Of a stretch of DNA of 12,304 bases, positions 6,344 through 12,304 are shown in pieces. Below the pieces are notes generated by a model that ran no database searches, was not told the DNA's origin, and was given only the letters and a program-made list of their open reading frames with translations. This DNA is from an uncultured Clostridia bacterium. Its GTDB lineage: Bacteria > Bacillota > Clostridia > Christensenellales > Borkfalkiaceae. How positions within the stretch are numbered: position 1 is the stretch's first letter; each line of letters begins with the position of its first letter. The stretch spans positions 1-12,304 of the forward strand of contig CALVPW010000012.1 of NCBI GenBank assembly GCA_944354085.1. Reading direction: 5' to 3'. The translations under genes and the position numbers were made by a program.

Positions 6344-7041
6344 GAACGGCGCCCCTTCCCTTTGATGGCGTTGATCTCCTCGGTGCGGCGGCTCTCTTCT
6401 GCCTTTTTGCGGCGCTCATACATGGCGCCGACGATATACGCGATCCCCGTGACGAGGACGGGCAGCAAGATCATGAGAAGCGACCAGCCGCCGCTCACGG
6501 GCGGATACGCCCACTCCTGATCCCCCGGCCACACGATGCCGCGGTACCATTGAATGGGCAGGATCGCCCATGCGGCGAACATATCGAGCACGACTTCCGC
6601 CCACCGCCACGTGGCGGAGAAGATGGCAAGGAACCCGAAAAGAAGGACGGGAAGCCCCACGTAAAACCCGATGAGGAAGCCCTTCCACACTCTGTACTCC
6701 TGTTCGGGGCGGTGATCCCCGCCCGAGACGATGCCCATCCGCATGTTCTGACGGTGCAGACAGCCCGTCAGATAGGAATCGTAGTGCATCTTCCCGTATT
6801 GAAAGGCAAGGTGCACGTTAAAGAGCGCGCCGCCCAGGATGCACACGCTCCCGAGCGCGATCTCGTACCACGTGATATCCTCCGAGAGCGCCTGCAGCGC
6901 GAGCGCGATGAGGCTCATAAACAGATACATCATGCAGGGCGTGACCGCGCGCAAAAGGCATACCTTTTGCACGCGCCAGAAATGCCGCATGGGCGTATCG
7001 GGTTTGCGCGTCTTTTGTTTTTTGGGTGCTTCGTTTAACAT
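6340..7041 (-). CDS. Unrecognised multi-pass membrane protein in a housekeeping operon
   Basis: I do not recognise this 233-residue protein. A lysine/arginine-rich N-terminus (residues 6-31) is followed by hydrophobic segments at about 32-52, 58-80, 120-141, a more amphipathic one at 148-166, and 186-207. It ends in a highly charged tail (209-233, rich in Arg, Lys and Glu). Both ends are basic, so with four spanning segments they would both face the cytoplasm. The loop at 84-119 is polar, with histidines, arginines and the stretch SGGDHRPEQEY. Tryptophans and prolines cluster around 145-186. The frame stays open upstream into the cyclo-ligase gene, but ATG 7041 has GGAGGT immediately before it and begins where the protein-like sequence begins. 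It overlaps rsmD by 4 bp. The context suggests a constitutive envelope protein; function unknown. Confidence 0.85.
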   Translation of the reverse strand: MLNEAPKKQKTRKPDTPMRHFWRVQKVCLLRAVTPCMMYLFMSLIALALQALSEDITWYEIALGSVCILGGALFNVHLAFQYGKMHYDSYLTGCLHRQNMRMGIVSGGDHRPEQEYRVWKGFLIGFYVGLPVLLFGFLAIFSATWRWAEVVLDMFAAWAILPIQWYRGIVWPGDQEWAYPPVSGGWSLLMILLPVLVTGIAYIVGAMYERRKKAEESRRTEEINAIKGKGRRS

Positions 7042-7044
7042 ACG

Positions 7045-7050
7045 ACCTCC
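7045..7050 (-). promoter_or_regulatory. Shine-Dalgarno site setting the start of the unknown membrane protein
   Basis: Minus-strand GGAGGT lies 3 nt before the ATG at 7041 and supports this start over in-frame starts farther upstream. It directly abuts the hairpin at 7051-7065. Confidence 0.7.
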
Positions 7051-7065
7051 GCGGGCGACGCCCGC
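7051..7065 (-). repeat. GC-rich hairpin directly before the membrane-protein Shine-Dalgarno
   Basis: GCGGGC-GTC-GCCCGC on the minus strand (6-bp all-GC stem, 3-base loop) sits in the 41-bp gap after the cyclo-ligase gene. No U-run follows it on the minus strand, so it is not a classic intrinsic terminator for this operon. Because its base touches the GGAGGT, it could influence ribosome access or mark an RNA processing point. On the plus strand the following T-rich stretch is interrupted, so a plus-strand terminator is also unconvincing. Confidence 0.4.
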
Positions 7066-7082
7066 TCGTTTGGATTTTTCGT

Positions 7083-7607
7083 TCAGAATAACGTAACGCC
7101 GCATTCCGTCACGACGGCTTGCAGCAAAATATCGTGCGCCTCGCGGGGAAGCTCGTCCGCACGCTGCGCCTCGTAACACAGCCCGACGCGCACAACGGAG
7201 GGATGCGCCGCAAAATAGCGGTCGTAATACCCGCCGCCGCAGCCGAGCCTGACGCCTGTCCCGTCCACCGCAAGCAGCGGAACGAGCGCCACGTCGCAGG
7301 GCGTATCCTCCCCCTGCAGGGGCGCGGGGATACCGAACACGCCGCGTGCGAGCGCGCCGTACGGCGCCGCGGTCATGACGCCGCCCTCGATGCGCGGCAG
7401 GCACACGCTTTTCCCCGCTTTGAGAAGGGCGCGGATGATGCGCGCCGTTCCCGTTTCGCTGCCGACGGCGTGATAGACGAAGAACCGCTCCGCCGCCCAA
7501 TACGCAGACGCGCGCAGCGCGCGGAACACGGCTTCGTCCTTATCCTCTGAGCGCGCCGCCGCACGGACGGCGCGAAAATGCGCCCGCAGCGCCCGTTTAT
7601 CGCACAT
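7083..7607 (-). CDS. 5-formyltetrahydrofolate cyclo-ligase (5,10-methenyl-THF synthetase)
   Basis: The enzyme uses ATP to convert 5-formyl-THF to 5,10-methenyl-THF, returning stored folate to the one-carbon pool. The 174-residue protein is slightly shorter than usual (about 180-200). It shows the basic N-terminal helix (KRALRAHFRAVR), the SETGT segment at residues 50-54, PRIEGG at 71-76, a GIPAP substrate-loop counterpart at 92-96, and the signature LGCGGGYYDRY at 121-131. A cysteine stands where tyrosine is common in LGYGGGYYDR. The frame is open upstream to 7859, but that part is a shadow of alr. ATG 7607 with GGAG 7 nt upstream gives the family N-terminus. It overlaps the 3' end of alr by 11 bp. 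Confidence 0.94.
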   Translation of the reverse strand: MCDKRALRAHFRAVRAAARSEDKDEAVFRALRASAYWAAERFFVYHAVGSETGTARIIRALLKAGKSVCLPRIEGGVMTAAPYGALARGVFGIPAPLQGEDTPCDVALVPLLAVDGTGVRLGCGGGYYDRYFAAHPSVVRVGLCYEAQRADELPREAHDILLQAVVTECGVTLF

Positions 7608-8589
7608 ATCTTTTCTCCGCCCCGCCGCCTGCGCGGACGAGGACTTCGTATGCCGTCGTCTGATGCTCGCGCGCGTATGCCTGCGCGTCGTCGAGCACGC
7701 ATACCCGCCGCCCGAACGGCATCGCGCCTTCGCGCACGCAGGCGTCCATGCAGAGCGCCCCCTCGGCGCCCAGCCCGCCCGAACGGAAAAACCCGTCCCC
7801 GTAGCCGACGCGCAGCGTGTGCACATCCTGATAGCGGCGCGCCGCCCGCTGATAGCCAATCCCGCCCCCTTCCGCCTTGCAGCCGTGCGAGACGTAAGCG
7901 TAGATCTTCATGGCGGGCCGTACGCGGATACGCTCCGCGCCCTGCGGGAGATACCCGTAAAGCCCGAGCCCCGCGCGCACGCAGTCGTACGCGGCTGCGC
8001 CCGCGGCGATGCCACCCGTGGCGCAAAGATGGCGCAGCGCCGCGGGAAAGCGTTCCCTTACACAAGCGGCGGCAGCCGAAAACGCCGCCTCCTGCTCCCT
8101 TCGCGCCGCCGCGCAGCTCGGCTCGTAAAAATGCGAGAACACCCCTTCGACCGCGACCTTCGCCTTGATGCACGCCTCCACGGCGGCAGGCAGCGCGGAA
8201 GGCGAAAAGCCGTAGCGGTTCATCCCCGTATTCACGGCGAGATGCGCCCGCACGCCGAGCCCTTTCAAAAGCCGCAGCGCGGAAAACGATGTCGCGGCGA
8301 CCGTCAGTCCGAGCGCGTGCGCCCTGCGCGCCTCGGCGCGCGTCATCGGCGGCGTGAGCACGAGGATATCCTTTTGCACCCCGCCGTGTACGAGTTCCGC
8401 CCCTTCCTGCACGGTCGAGACGGCAAACATGCATACCATGTCCGAGAGCGCCTCGCATACGGCACGCGCACCGTGCCCATAAGCATCGTCCTTGACGACG
8501 GCGATGAGCGGCGCGTTTGCCACGCGGATGAGCGCGCGGGCGTTCGAACGGATCGCGGAGAGCGATACGACGGCAAGCGTACTTTGCAT
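7597..8589 (-). CDS. alr: Alanine racemase-like PLP enzyme, compact and divergent
   Basis: This fold-type III PLP enzyme should interconvert L- and D-alanine for peptidoglycan. The N-terminal TIM barrel carries the PLP lysine, Lys33, in AVVKDDAYGHG (residues 30-40). NTGMNRYGF at 120-128 keeps the substrate-side arginine, and VRAGLGLYG at 204-212 keeps Arg205, expected to contact the pyridine nitrogen. The C-terminal beta domain has IGY (Tyr246, probable second catalytic base), RVGYGDGFFR at 260-269 and CMD at 280-282. Oddities are a total of only 330 residues (usually 365-390); Ala118 where a carbamylated lysine is common; and Ala190-Thr191 where the phosphate-binding Asn-Ser normally sits. 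The start has only a weak purine-rich site. It lies 32 bp after the zinc-ribbon gene. A serine or other amino-acid racemase is possible. Confidence 0.88.
   Translation of the reverse strand: MQSTLAVVSLSAIRSNARALIRVANAPLIAVVKDDAYGHGARAVCEALSDMVCMFAVSTVQEGAELVHGGVQKDILVLTPPMTRAEARRAHALGLTVAATSFSALRLLKGLGVRAHLAVNTGMNRYGFSPSALPAAVEACIKAKVAVEGVFSHFYEPSCAAARREQEAAFSAAAACVRERFPAALRHLCATGGIAAGAAAYDCVRAGLGLYGYLPQGAERIRVRPAMKIYAYVSHGCKAEGGGIGYQRAARRYQDVHTLRVGYGDGFFRSGGLGAEGALCMDACVREGAMPFGRRVCVLDDAQAYAREHQTTAYEVLVRAGGGAEKRYVR
7615..7618 (-). promoter_or_regulatory. Shine-Dalgarno site setting the cyclo-ligase start
   Basis: Minus-strand GGAG lies 7 nt before the ATG at 7607, inside the end of alr, and rules in this start over upstream in-frame ATGs. 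Confidence 0.6.
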
Positions 8590-8621
8590 ACCGTCATCGT
8601 ATGCGGACGGACAAAAAGCCG

Positions 8622-9323
8622 TTACGGCTTATACACGAACCTGCGGCAGTGCTCGCACTCGATGACGTTCCCGCCGTCCAGCCTGCCCTGCTGCGCGAGC
8701 GGGAAGTCCATCCCGCACACGCACCTGTCGCCGTTGAGCGGTACGATGATGGGGAAGATCTTCTCCTTGCGCTTTTGCTGATAGCGCGCCATCACGTCCT
8801 TGGGGATGGCTTTGGCGATCTCTGTAAGTTTTTGCTGCAGCGCCTCTGCCTCGGCGGCGTGTTTGCTTTTGAGCTCCTTGAACTTTTTGCTGTATTCTTC
8901 GCCCTGTTTTTGCATGGCGATGGTCTGCTTTTTCAGCCGCTCGTATTCTTCCGCCGCCGCGGTGACGTCCGCGGTGAGCTTTGCGAGCTCCCCTTTGACC
9001 ATGCGCAGGCGCTCCAAAAGCTGCTGCGCGTTCTTTTTATAGAAGGAGACGTCGCCCCCTTCCTCGCCGATCATCTCGTCAAGATCGGCGTATTCCGCGA
9101 TCTGACGGGTGATCTCCTCGGTGCGCTGCACAAGATCGTCGCGCAGGCGGCGGAGCTCCGCGGCGCGCTTGTCCTGCGCGTCCAGCTTCTCGCGGGCGGC
9201 TTCCATGAACTTTTTCGCCTGCATGAACTTTTTACGCTCTTCGCTTCCCGCCACCGACTGTTCGATCTTGAGAAGCTCCGCGTCTACCTTCTGATACTCC
9301 AAAAGCTGTTGTGATACTGCCAT
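8622..9323 (-). CDS. C4-type zinc-ribbon coiled-coil protein (COG1579 family)
   Basis: The 233-residue protein is mostly a long charged coiled coil (about residues 5-185, rich in Lys, Glu, Ala and Gln). It ends in a small zinc ribbon with Cys201, Cys203, Cys223 and Cys226, closing in CRRFVYKP. The family usually has C-x-x-C in its first knuckle; here it is C-x-C. Proteins of this group are widespread in bacteria, and a nucleic-acid or protein-scaffold role has been suggested; the function is not established. The frame is open upstream to 9398, but ATG 9323 has a strong AAGGAG 6 nt upstream and gives the typical N-terminus with LLEYQKVDAEL. It begins 10 bp after the Nif3-like gene, and these two families are often neighbours in Bacillota. 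Confidence 0.9.
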   Translation of the reverse strand: MAVSQQLLEYQKVDAELLKIEQSVAGSEERKKFMQAKKFMEAAREKLDAQDKRAAELRRLRDDLVQRTEEITRQIAEYADLDEMIGEEGGDVSFYKKNAQQLLERLRMVKGELAKLTADVTAAAEEYERLKKQTIAMQKQGEEYSKKFKELKSKHAAEAEALQQKLTEIAKAIPKDVMARYQQKRKEKIFPIIVPLNGDRCVCGMDFPLAQQGRLDGGNVIECEHCRRFVYKP

Positions 9324-9329
9324 ATCCGA

Positions 9330-9335
9330 CTCCTT
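9330..9335 (-). promoter_or_regulatory. Shine-Dalgarno site setting the zinc-ribbon protein start
   Basis: Minus-strand AAGGAG, 6 nt before the ATG at 9323, overlaps the stop codon of the Nif3-like gene by 2 bases. This is one of the best-matched sites in the window. Confidence 0.7.
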
Positions 9336-10095
9336 ACATGAGGCGTTCGTCCGTGAACACGCGAACGCCCTTGATTTTTTGTTTGAGCGCCTCCGCAAAA
9401 CGGAGGAAGCCGTACTGCTCCGACGCGTAATGCGTGAGCAGCACGAGATTGATGCCGCGCTCTATGAGCGCCGCCACGAGGTGATGCTTGCCGTCCGCCG
9501 AGACGAAGGTATCCGCCCCGTGTTCGGCGGCGAAGCAGACCGTACTCTCATCGAGACCCGCGCCGCAAAAGCTCGCCACCTTGCGGACGGGACGGTCGCC
9601 GTACACGACGACGCGCTGCGTTTGAAAGCGCGCCTTTGTTTGCGCCACGAACGCGGCGAGCGTCTGCTGCGGCACCTCGTACACCCTGCCGTAGCCGCCG
9701 CCCGTGAGCGGATGCATGACGGTGCACGCGCTGCCGCCCAAGCCTTGCATGAGCGATTCGTCGATGCCGCCCGGCGCCGCGTCGAGGTTGAGGTGCGCCG
9801 AGATGACCGAGATCCCCGCCCGCGCCGCCATGAGAACGGGATCTTCGGCTTTGAGGGAGGAAACGGGATAAAAGATGGCGGGATGATGGGTGACGATGAC
9901 GTTCGCCCCCGCCGCCTTTGCCGCCTCGACGGCGCGCGCCGAAAGGTCGAGCGCGCACAGCACGCCCGTGACCTCCTCCCCCTGATCGACGAGGATGCCG
10001 CTGTTATCGTGAAAGCCGTACCGTTCGCAATATTCTTTGCTCAGGCGGAAGGGCGCGAGCGCGTCCACCGCCTCATAAACGTTCTTCGATCGCAT
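9334..10095 (-). CDS. Nif3-like dinuclear metal centre protein (YqfO/YbgI family)
   Basis: This 253-residue protein is the short Nif3 form, without the roughly 110-residue insert seen in Bacillus YqfO. Metal-ligand positions are visible: His70-His71 in VTHHPAIF, His101 and Asp105 in HLNLDAAPGG, and His222 and Glu226 in THYASE. DNSGILV at residues 30-36 matches the family's WDNxGLxVG. Members form hexameric rings with two metals per subunit. They are often labelled GTP cyclohydrolase 1 type 2, an assignment with limited support, so the real reaction is uncertain. ATG 10095 has GGAGG 9 nt upstream; the frame open to 10185 is a shadow of trmK. The gene overlaps trmK by 23 bp, as in the conserved trmK-yqfO pair. 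Confidence 0.93.
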   Translation of the reverse strand: MRSKNVYEAVDALAPFRLSKEYCERYGFHDNSGILVDQGEEVTGVLCALDLSARAVEAAKAAGANVIVTHHPAIFYPVSSLKAEDPVLMAARAGISVISAHLNLDAAPGGIDESLMQGLGGSACTVMHPLTGGGYGRVYEVPQQTLAAFVAQTKARFQTQRVVVYGDRPVRKVASFCGAGLDESTVCFAAEHGADTFVSADGKHHLVAALIERGINLVLLTHYASEQYGFLRFAEALKQKIKGVRVFTDERLM

Positions 10096-10732
10096 CGATG
10101 ATGCCCTCCAATTCATGACAGCGCTCCAAGAGCGCCTCCCGCCGCGTTCCCGCCGCCCCCGCGCGCAACCCCTCCCGCACGGCATGCGCTTCGTGCAGCA
10201 GCTTTTTTTTGAACGCGTCCGACGGCGAAAGCAGATTGTCCCGCCCGTAGCGGCATTCGAAGGCGGAATACTTTGTCCCGCCGTCGGCGCAGCCCGCGAT
10301 CAGATCGTACCACTTGCCGTCCGAAAAGGTATAGTCGGCGGTGATGCCCGCCCCGCGCCCGCACAAAAACGCGCGCACCTTCTCGCTGTTTTTCATGGGC
10401 TGCAGCACAAAGGATGCGGGAAGCGCGGGCAGCCGCGCAAGGATGGAGACGATCTCCTCCCCGCCCATGCCCGCGATGAGCACGCAGTCGGGCAGCTCCC
10501 CAACGCCGTCCAGCCCGTCGCAGCAGACGGGGATGCACCGCCCCGCGGCGATCTCCTTTTGCATGAGGCGCGCGGCTTTTTTGAGCGACGGAGCGCTCAC
10601 GTCGGTGATGTACGCCCGTTCGCACAGCCCGTTGTCAAAGGCGTACCGCGTACAATAGCCGTGATCGCAGCCCACGTCGGCAAGCACGGCGCAGCGCGGA
10701 AGATGGCTGCAAACGGTCTCGATCCGCCCCAT
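10073..10732 (-). CDS. trmK: tRNA (adenine(22)-N1)-methyltransferase
   Basis: TrmK makes m1A at position 22 of tRNA, using S-adenosylmethionine. The 219-residue protein has SAM motif I ADVGCDHGY at residues 18-26, the family stretch AGMGGEEI at 87-94, and LQPMKNSEKVR at 110-120, followed by a C-terminal helical coiled-coil region. The N-terminus is a few residues shorter than in Bacillus YqfN, but an in-frame TGA two codons upstream of the ATG fixes the start at ATG or the preceding CTG. The ATG shares one base with the rpoD stop (TGATG), and no Shine-Dalgarno is visible, so translation probably depends on termination-reinitiation after rpoD. The position after sigA matches Bacillus. Confidence 0.95.
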   Translation of the reverse strand: MGRIETVCSHLPRCAVLADVGCDHGYCTRYAFDNGLCERAYITDVSAPSLKKAARLMQKEIAAGRCIPVCCDGLDGVGELPDCVLIAGMGGEEIVSILARLPALPASFVLQPMKNSEKVRAFLCGRGAGITADYTFSDGKWYDLIAGCADGGTKYSAFECRYGRDNLLSPSDAFKKKLLHEAHAVREGLRAGAAGTRREALLERCHELEGIIDAIEERL

Positions 10733-11787
10733 CAGTCAAGAAAATCTTTGAGCTTTTTGCTGCGGCTGGGATGGCGGAGCTTGCGCAGCGCCTTCGCCTC
10801 GATCTGGCGGATGCGCTCACGGGTGACGTTGAATTCCCTGCCCACCTCTTCGAGGGTGCGGGGCTTGCCGTCGTCGATGCCGTATCTGAGGCGCAGCACC
10901 TTCTCCTCGCGCGGGGTAAGGGTATCGAGCACGCCCAAAAGCTGCTCTTTGAGCATGATGAACGCCACCGAATCGCCCGGCGTCTGCGTTTTGTCGTCCT
11001 CGATAAAGTCGCCGAGGTGCGAGTCTTCCTCTTCGCCGATGGGCGTTTCGAGGGAGACGGGATCTTGCGCGATCTTTTGGATCTCGCGCACTTTGGCGAC
11101 GTCGACGCCCATCGCCTCGGCGATCTCCTCGGGCGAGGGTTCCCTGCCGTTCTCCTGCAAGAGCATGCGCGAGACGCGGGTGAGCTTGTTGATGGTCTCC
11201 ACCATATGCACGGGGATGCGGATGGTGCGCGCCTGGTCGGCGATGGCGCGGGTGATGGACTGACGGATCCACCACGTGGCATACGTCGAAAATTTGAAGC
11301 CCTTCTGATAGTCGAATTTTTCCACCGCCTTCATGAGGCCGAGGTTGCCCTCCTGGATCAGATCCAAAAAGAGCATGCCGCGCCCCACGTAGCGCTTGGC
11401 GATGGAGACGACGAGGCGCAGGTTCGCCTCCGAAAGGCGGCGCTTCGCCGCCTCGTCCCCCTCCTGCATCTTGCGTGCGAGTTCGATCTCGTCGTCGCTC
11501 GACAAGAGGGGCACGCGGCCGATATCCTTCAAATACATTTTGACGGGATCGTCCAGCCCGATATCGGAGAGCGCCTGTTCGAACAGCTCCCTGTCGCGCT
11601 CGTCCTCGTCGAAGATGGAAACGCCCATCTCGGGCAGGTTTTTGTAGATCTGCTCGATCTGTTGGGGATTGAGGTCGTAGCGCTCCAAAATATCGCACAG
11701 GGCGTTGGTGGAGATGCTCCCCTTCATCTTGTAATCGCCCGCGATCTTTGCGATAAGTTCGTTGAGCTTTTCTTCGGTTACGTTCAT
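10732..11787 (-). CDS. rpoD: Housekeeping RNA polymerase sigma factor RpoD/SigA
   Basis: The 351-residue primary sigma-70 factor directs core RNA polymerase to vegetative promoters. After a short region 1.1 (about residues 1-75), region 1.2 is at 79-112 (DDPVKMYLKDIGRVPLL). Region 2, at about 117-190, has LIQEGNLGLMKAVEKFD and the -10-melting and recognition segment FSTYATWWIRQSI-TRAIADQ. Region 3 runs from about 192 to 270. Region 4 ends in the -35-binding helix VTRERIRQIEAKAL at 321-334. Length is close to Bacillus SigA (371). The ATG at 11787 overlaps the dnaG stop as ATGA, with GGAGG 8 nt upstream inside dnaG. Such dnaG-rpoD coupling is usual for Bacillota. Confidence 0.98.
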   Translation of the reverse strand: MNVTEEKLNELIAKIAGDYKMKGSISTNALCDILERYDLNPQQIEQIYKNLPEMGVSIFDEDERDRELFEQALSDIGLDDPVKMYLKDIGRVPLLSSDDEIELARKMQEGDEAAKRRLSEANLRLVVSIAKRYVGRGMLFLDLIQEGNLGLMKAVEKFDYQKGFKFSTYATWWIRQSITRAIADQARTIRIPVHMVETINKLTRVSRMLLQENGREPSPEEIAEAMGVDVAKVREIQKIAQDPVSLETPIGEEEDSHLGDFIEDDKTQTPGDSVAFIMLKEQLLGVLDTLTPREEKVLRLRYGIDDGKPRTLEEVGREFNVTRERIRQIEAKALRKLRHPSRSKKLKDFLD

Positions 11788-12304
11788 GCGTCATGCCTCC
11801 CGCTTGGGTACGTTTTATTGAGATTTTTGAGTTGCTTGGTATATTCGGCGATGCGCACCAGGATCGCCCGCTTTTCCGCTTCGTCCGCGCCGTCGTAACG
11901 GGCGCGTTCCGCGGCGATGCGTTCGCTGAGTGACTTTTCGCGCAGCGTCTTCACGCAGTCGTAAAAATATTTTTCGCCCGCGGGCGAATCGAGATTGTCG
12001 CCGTAGTCAAGATTCAGGATCTCGGCAAGCTCGCCGTCGGCAGGCAGAAGATCGAAGATGCCGCTCGCCCGCACCCTGCCCGCCTTGCGCGCGGACGCCA
12101 CATACAGCGCCACCGTGCGGTGGGTAGGATCGTCGAACGAGACGGAGGCAAGATCCAACGCCTCGGCATACGGCTTTGCGAGCAGGCACGCCGCCAGAAC
12201 AAAGCGCGCCGCCTTTTTGCACTTGTCCGCATCGTCCTCTTTGGGACGCACGGGCTCTGCCGCCGTTTTGGGAATGGCGGGCGTATTTTCGAGGTCGCGC
12301 TGCA
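11784..12304 (-). CDS. dnaG: DNA primase DnaG, C-terminal part (5' end outside window)
   Basis: The frame is open to the right edge with no stop, giving 173 codons including the stop, so the GTG at 12251 is not taken as the start. The visible part is a linker (QRDLENTPAIPKTAAEP) followed by a helical domain rich in Ala, Leu and Glu. This fits the helicase-binding C-terminal domain of bacterial primase, which is poorly conserved, so the call rests on position as much as on sequence: the gene directly upstream of sigA in Bacillota is dnaG. The zinc-binding and TOPRIM catalytic domains lie outside the window. It ends by overlapping the rpoD start by 4 bp. Confidence 0.82.
   Translation of the reverse strand, partial: QRDLENTPAIPKTAAEPVRPKEDDADKCKKAARFVLAACLLAKPYAEALDLASVSFDDPTHRTVALYVASARKAGRVRASGIFDLLPADGELAEILNLDYGDNLDSPAGEKYFYDCVKTLREKSLSERIAAERARYDGADEAEKRAILVRIAEYTKQLKNLNKTYPSGRHDA

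Larger units (their letters stand above)
3435..12304 (-). other. Probable long operon dnaG to pheA
   Basis: Twelve minus-strand genes follow one another. Junctions from upstream to downstream are: 4-bp overlap, 1-bp overlap, 23-bp overlap, 10-bp gap, 32-bp gap, 11-bp overlap, 41-bp gap, 4-bp overlap, 4-bp overlap, 8-bp overlap and 41-bp gap. I see no intrinsic terminator (GC hairpin plus U-run) at any junction. Internal promoters inside genes cannot be excluded, and the main promoter lies outside the window. Confidence 0.6.

Noticed and set aside
7042..7500. N-terminal extension of the membrane-protein frame
   Set aside because: The extra 153 residues are an arginine-rich shadow of the cyclo-ligase gene. 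The ATG at 7041 with GGAGGT is the sensible start.
7663..8781. Plus-strand open frame of 372 codons opposite alr
   Set aside because: Arg/His/Pro-rich low-complexity translation with no motif; alr on the other strand is clearly coding.
10115..11263. Plus-strand open frame of 382 codons opposite trmK and rpoD
   Set aside because: It spans two real minus-strand genes with an arginine-rich then serine-rich composition; a GC-driven shadow.
10771..11898. Plus-strand open frame of 375 codons opposite rpoD
   Set aside because: It is a mirror of the highly conserved sigma factor reading frame, rich in Asp, His and Arg, with no recognisable motif or ribosome-binding site.
12252..12304. GTG at 12251 as the start of a small separate gene
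   Set aside because: The frame remains open through the window edge, and gene order predicts dnaG here, so the visible part is read as its C-terminal portion.
1..12304. Mobile element, CRISPR array, defence island or tRNA
   Set aside because: No transposase, integrase, nuclease cluster, direct-repeat array, terminal inverted repeats or cloverleaf was seen; nearly every base lies in recognised chromosomal genes.

Overview
The window is a gene-dense stretch of a GC-rich bacterial chromosome, almost certainly from a Bacillota (Firmicutes) lineage of clostridial type. Three things support this. The order dnaG - rpoD/sigA - trmK - nif3(yqfO) is the classic Bacillota sigma-A operon. A YlbJ-type sporulation membrane protein lies next to a YlbK-type patatin and near rsmD-coaD (ylbH-ylbI), as in Bacillus. 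Shine-Dalgarno sites of the GGAGG type precede many starts. The high GC and compact gene spacing would suit an uncultured gut Clostridia lineage, but that placement is inference. There are no tRNA, rRNA, CRISPR, IS or phage features, and no gap between genes longer than about 41 bp.

Right part (12304 down to 3435, minus strand): twelve genes in one direction with tiny gaps or overlaps, probably one long operon or a few nested ones. In transcription order: dnaG (3' end only), rpoD, trmK, nif3-like, a zinc-ribbon coiled-coil protein (COG1579), alr, 5-formyltetrahydrofolate cyclo-ligase, an unrecognised multi-pass membrane protein, rsmD, coaD, a class I DAHP synthase and pheA. The set links replication priming, the housekeeping sigma factor, tRNA and rRNA methylation, peptidoglycan precursor supply, folate salvage, CoA synthesis and the first and late steps of phenylalanine synthesis.

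Middle (2533-3456, plus strand): a YlbJ-like membrane protein, the only plus-strand gene. It converges on pheA with a 22-bp tail-to-tail overlap and diverges from the patatin gene across about 30 bp. That short gap holds a perfect 14-bp inverted repeat and a -10-like hexamer.

Left part (2502 down to 1, minus strand): a patatin-like hydrolase, the AAA+ ATPase RarA, and the N-terminal part of a Gfo/Idh/MocA oxidoreductase cut by the window edge. These are spaced 11-12 bp apart and probably form one operon.

I found no clear novel defence, mobile or biosynthetic system. The points most worth a second look are a compact alanine racemase with several non-canonical active-site positions, a prephenate dehydratase whose Thr-Arg-Phe motif reads Thr-Gln-Phe, an unidentified membrane protein inside a core housekeeping operon, rearranged ylbH-I-J-K synteny with aromatic genes inserted, and the inverted repeat at the ylbJ/patatin divergent start.
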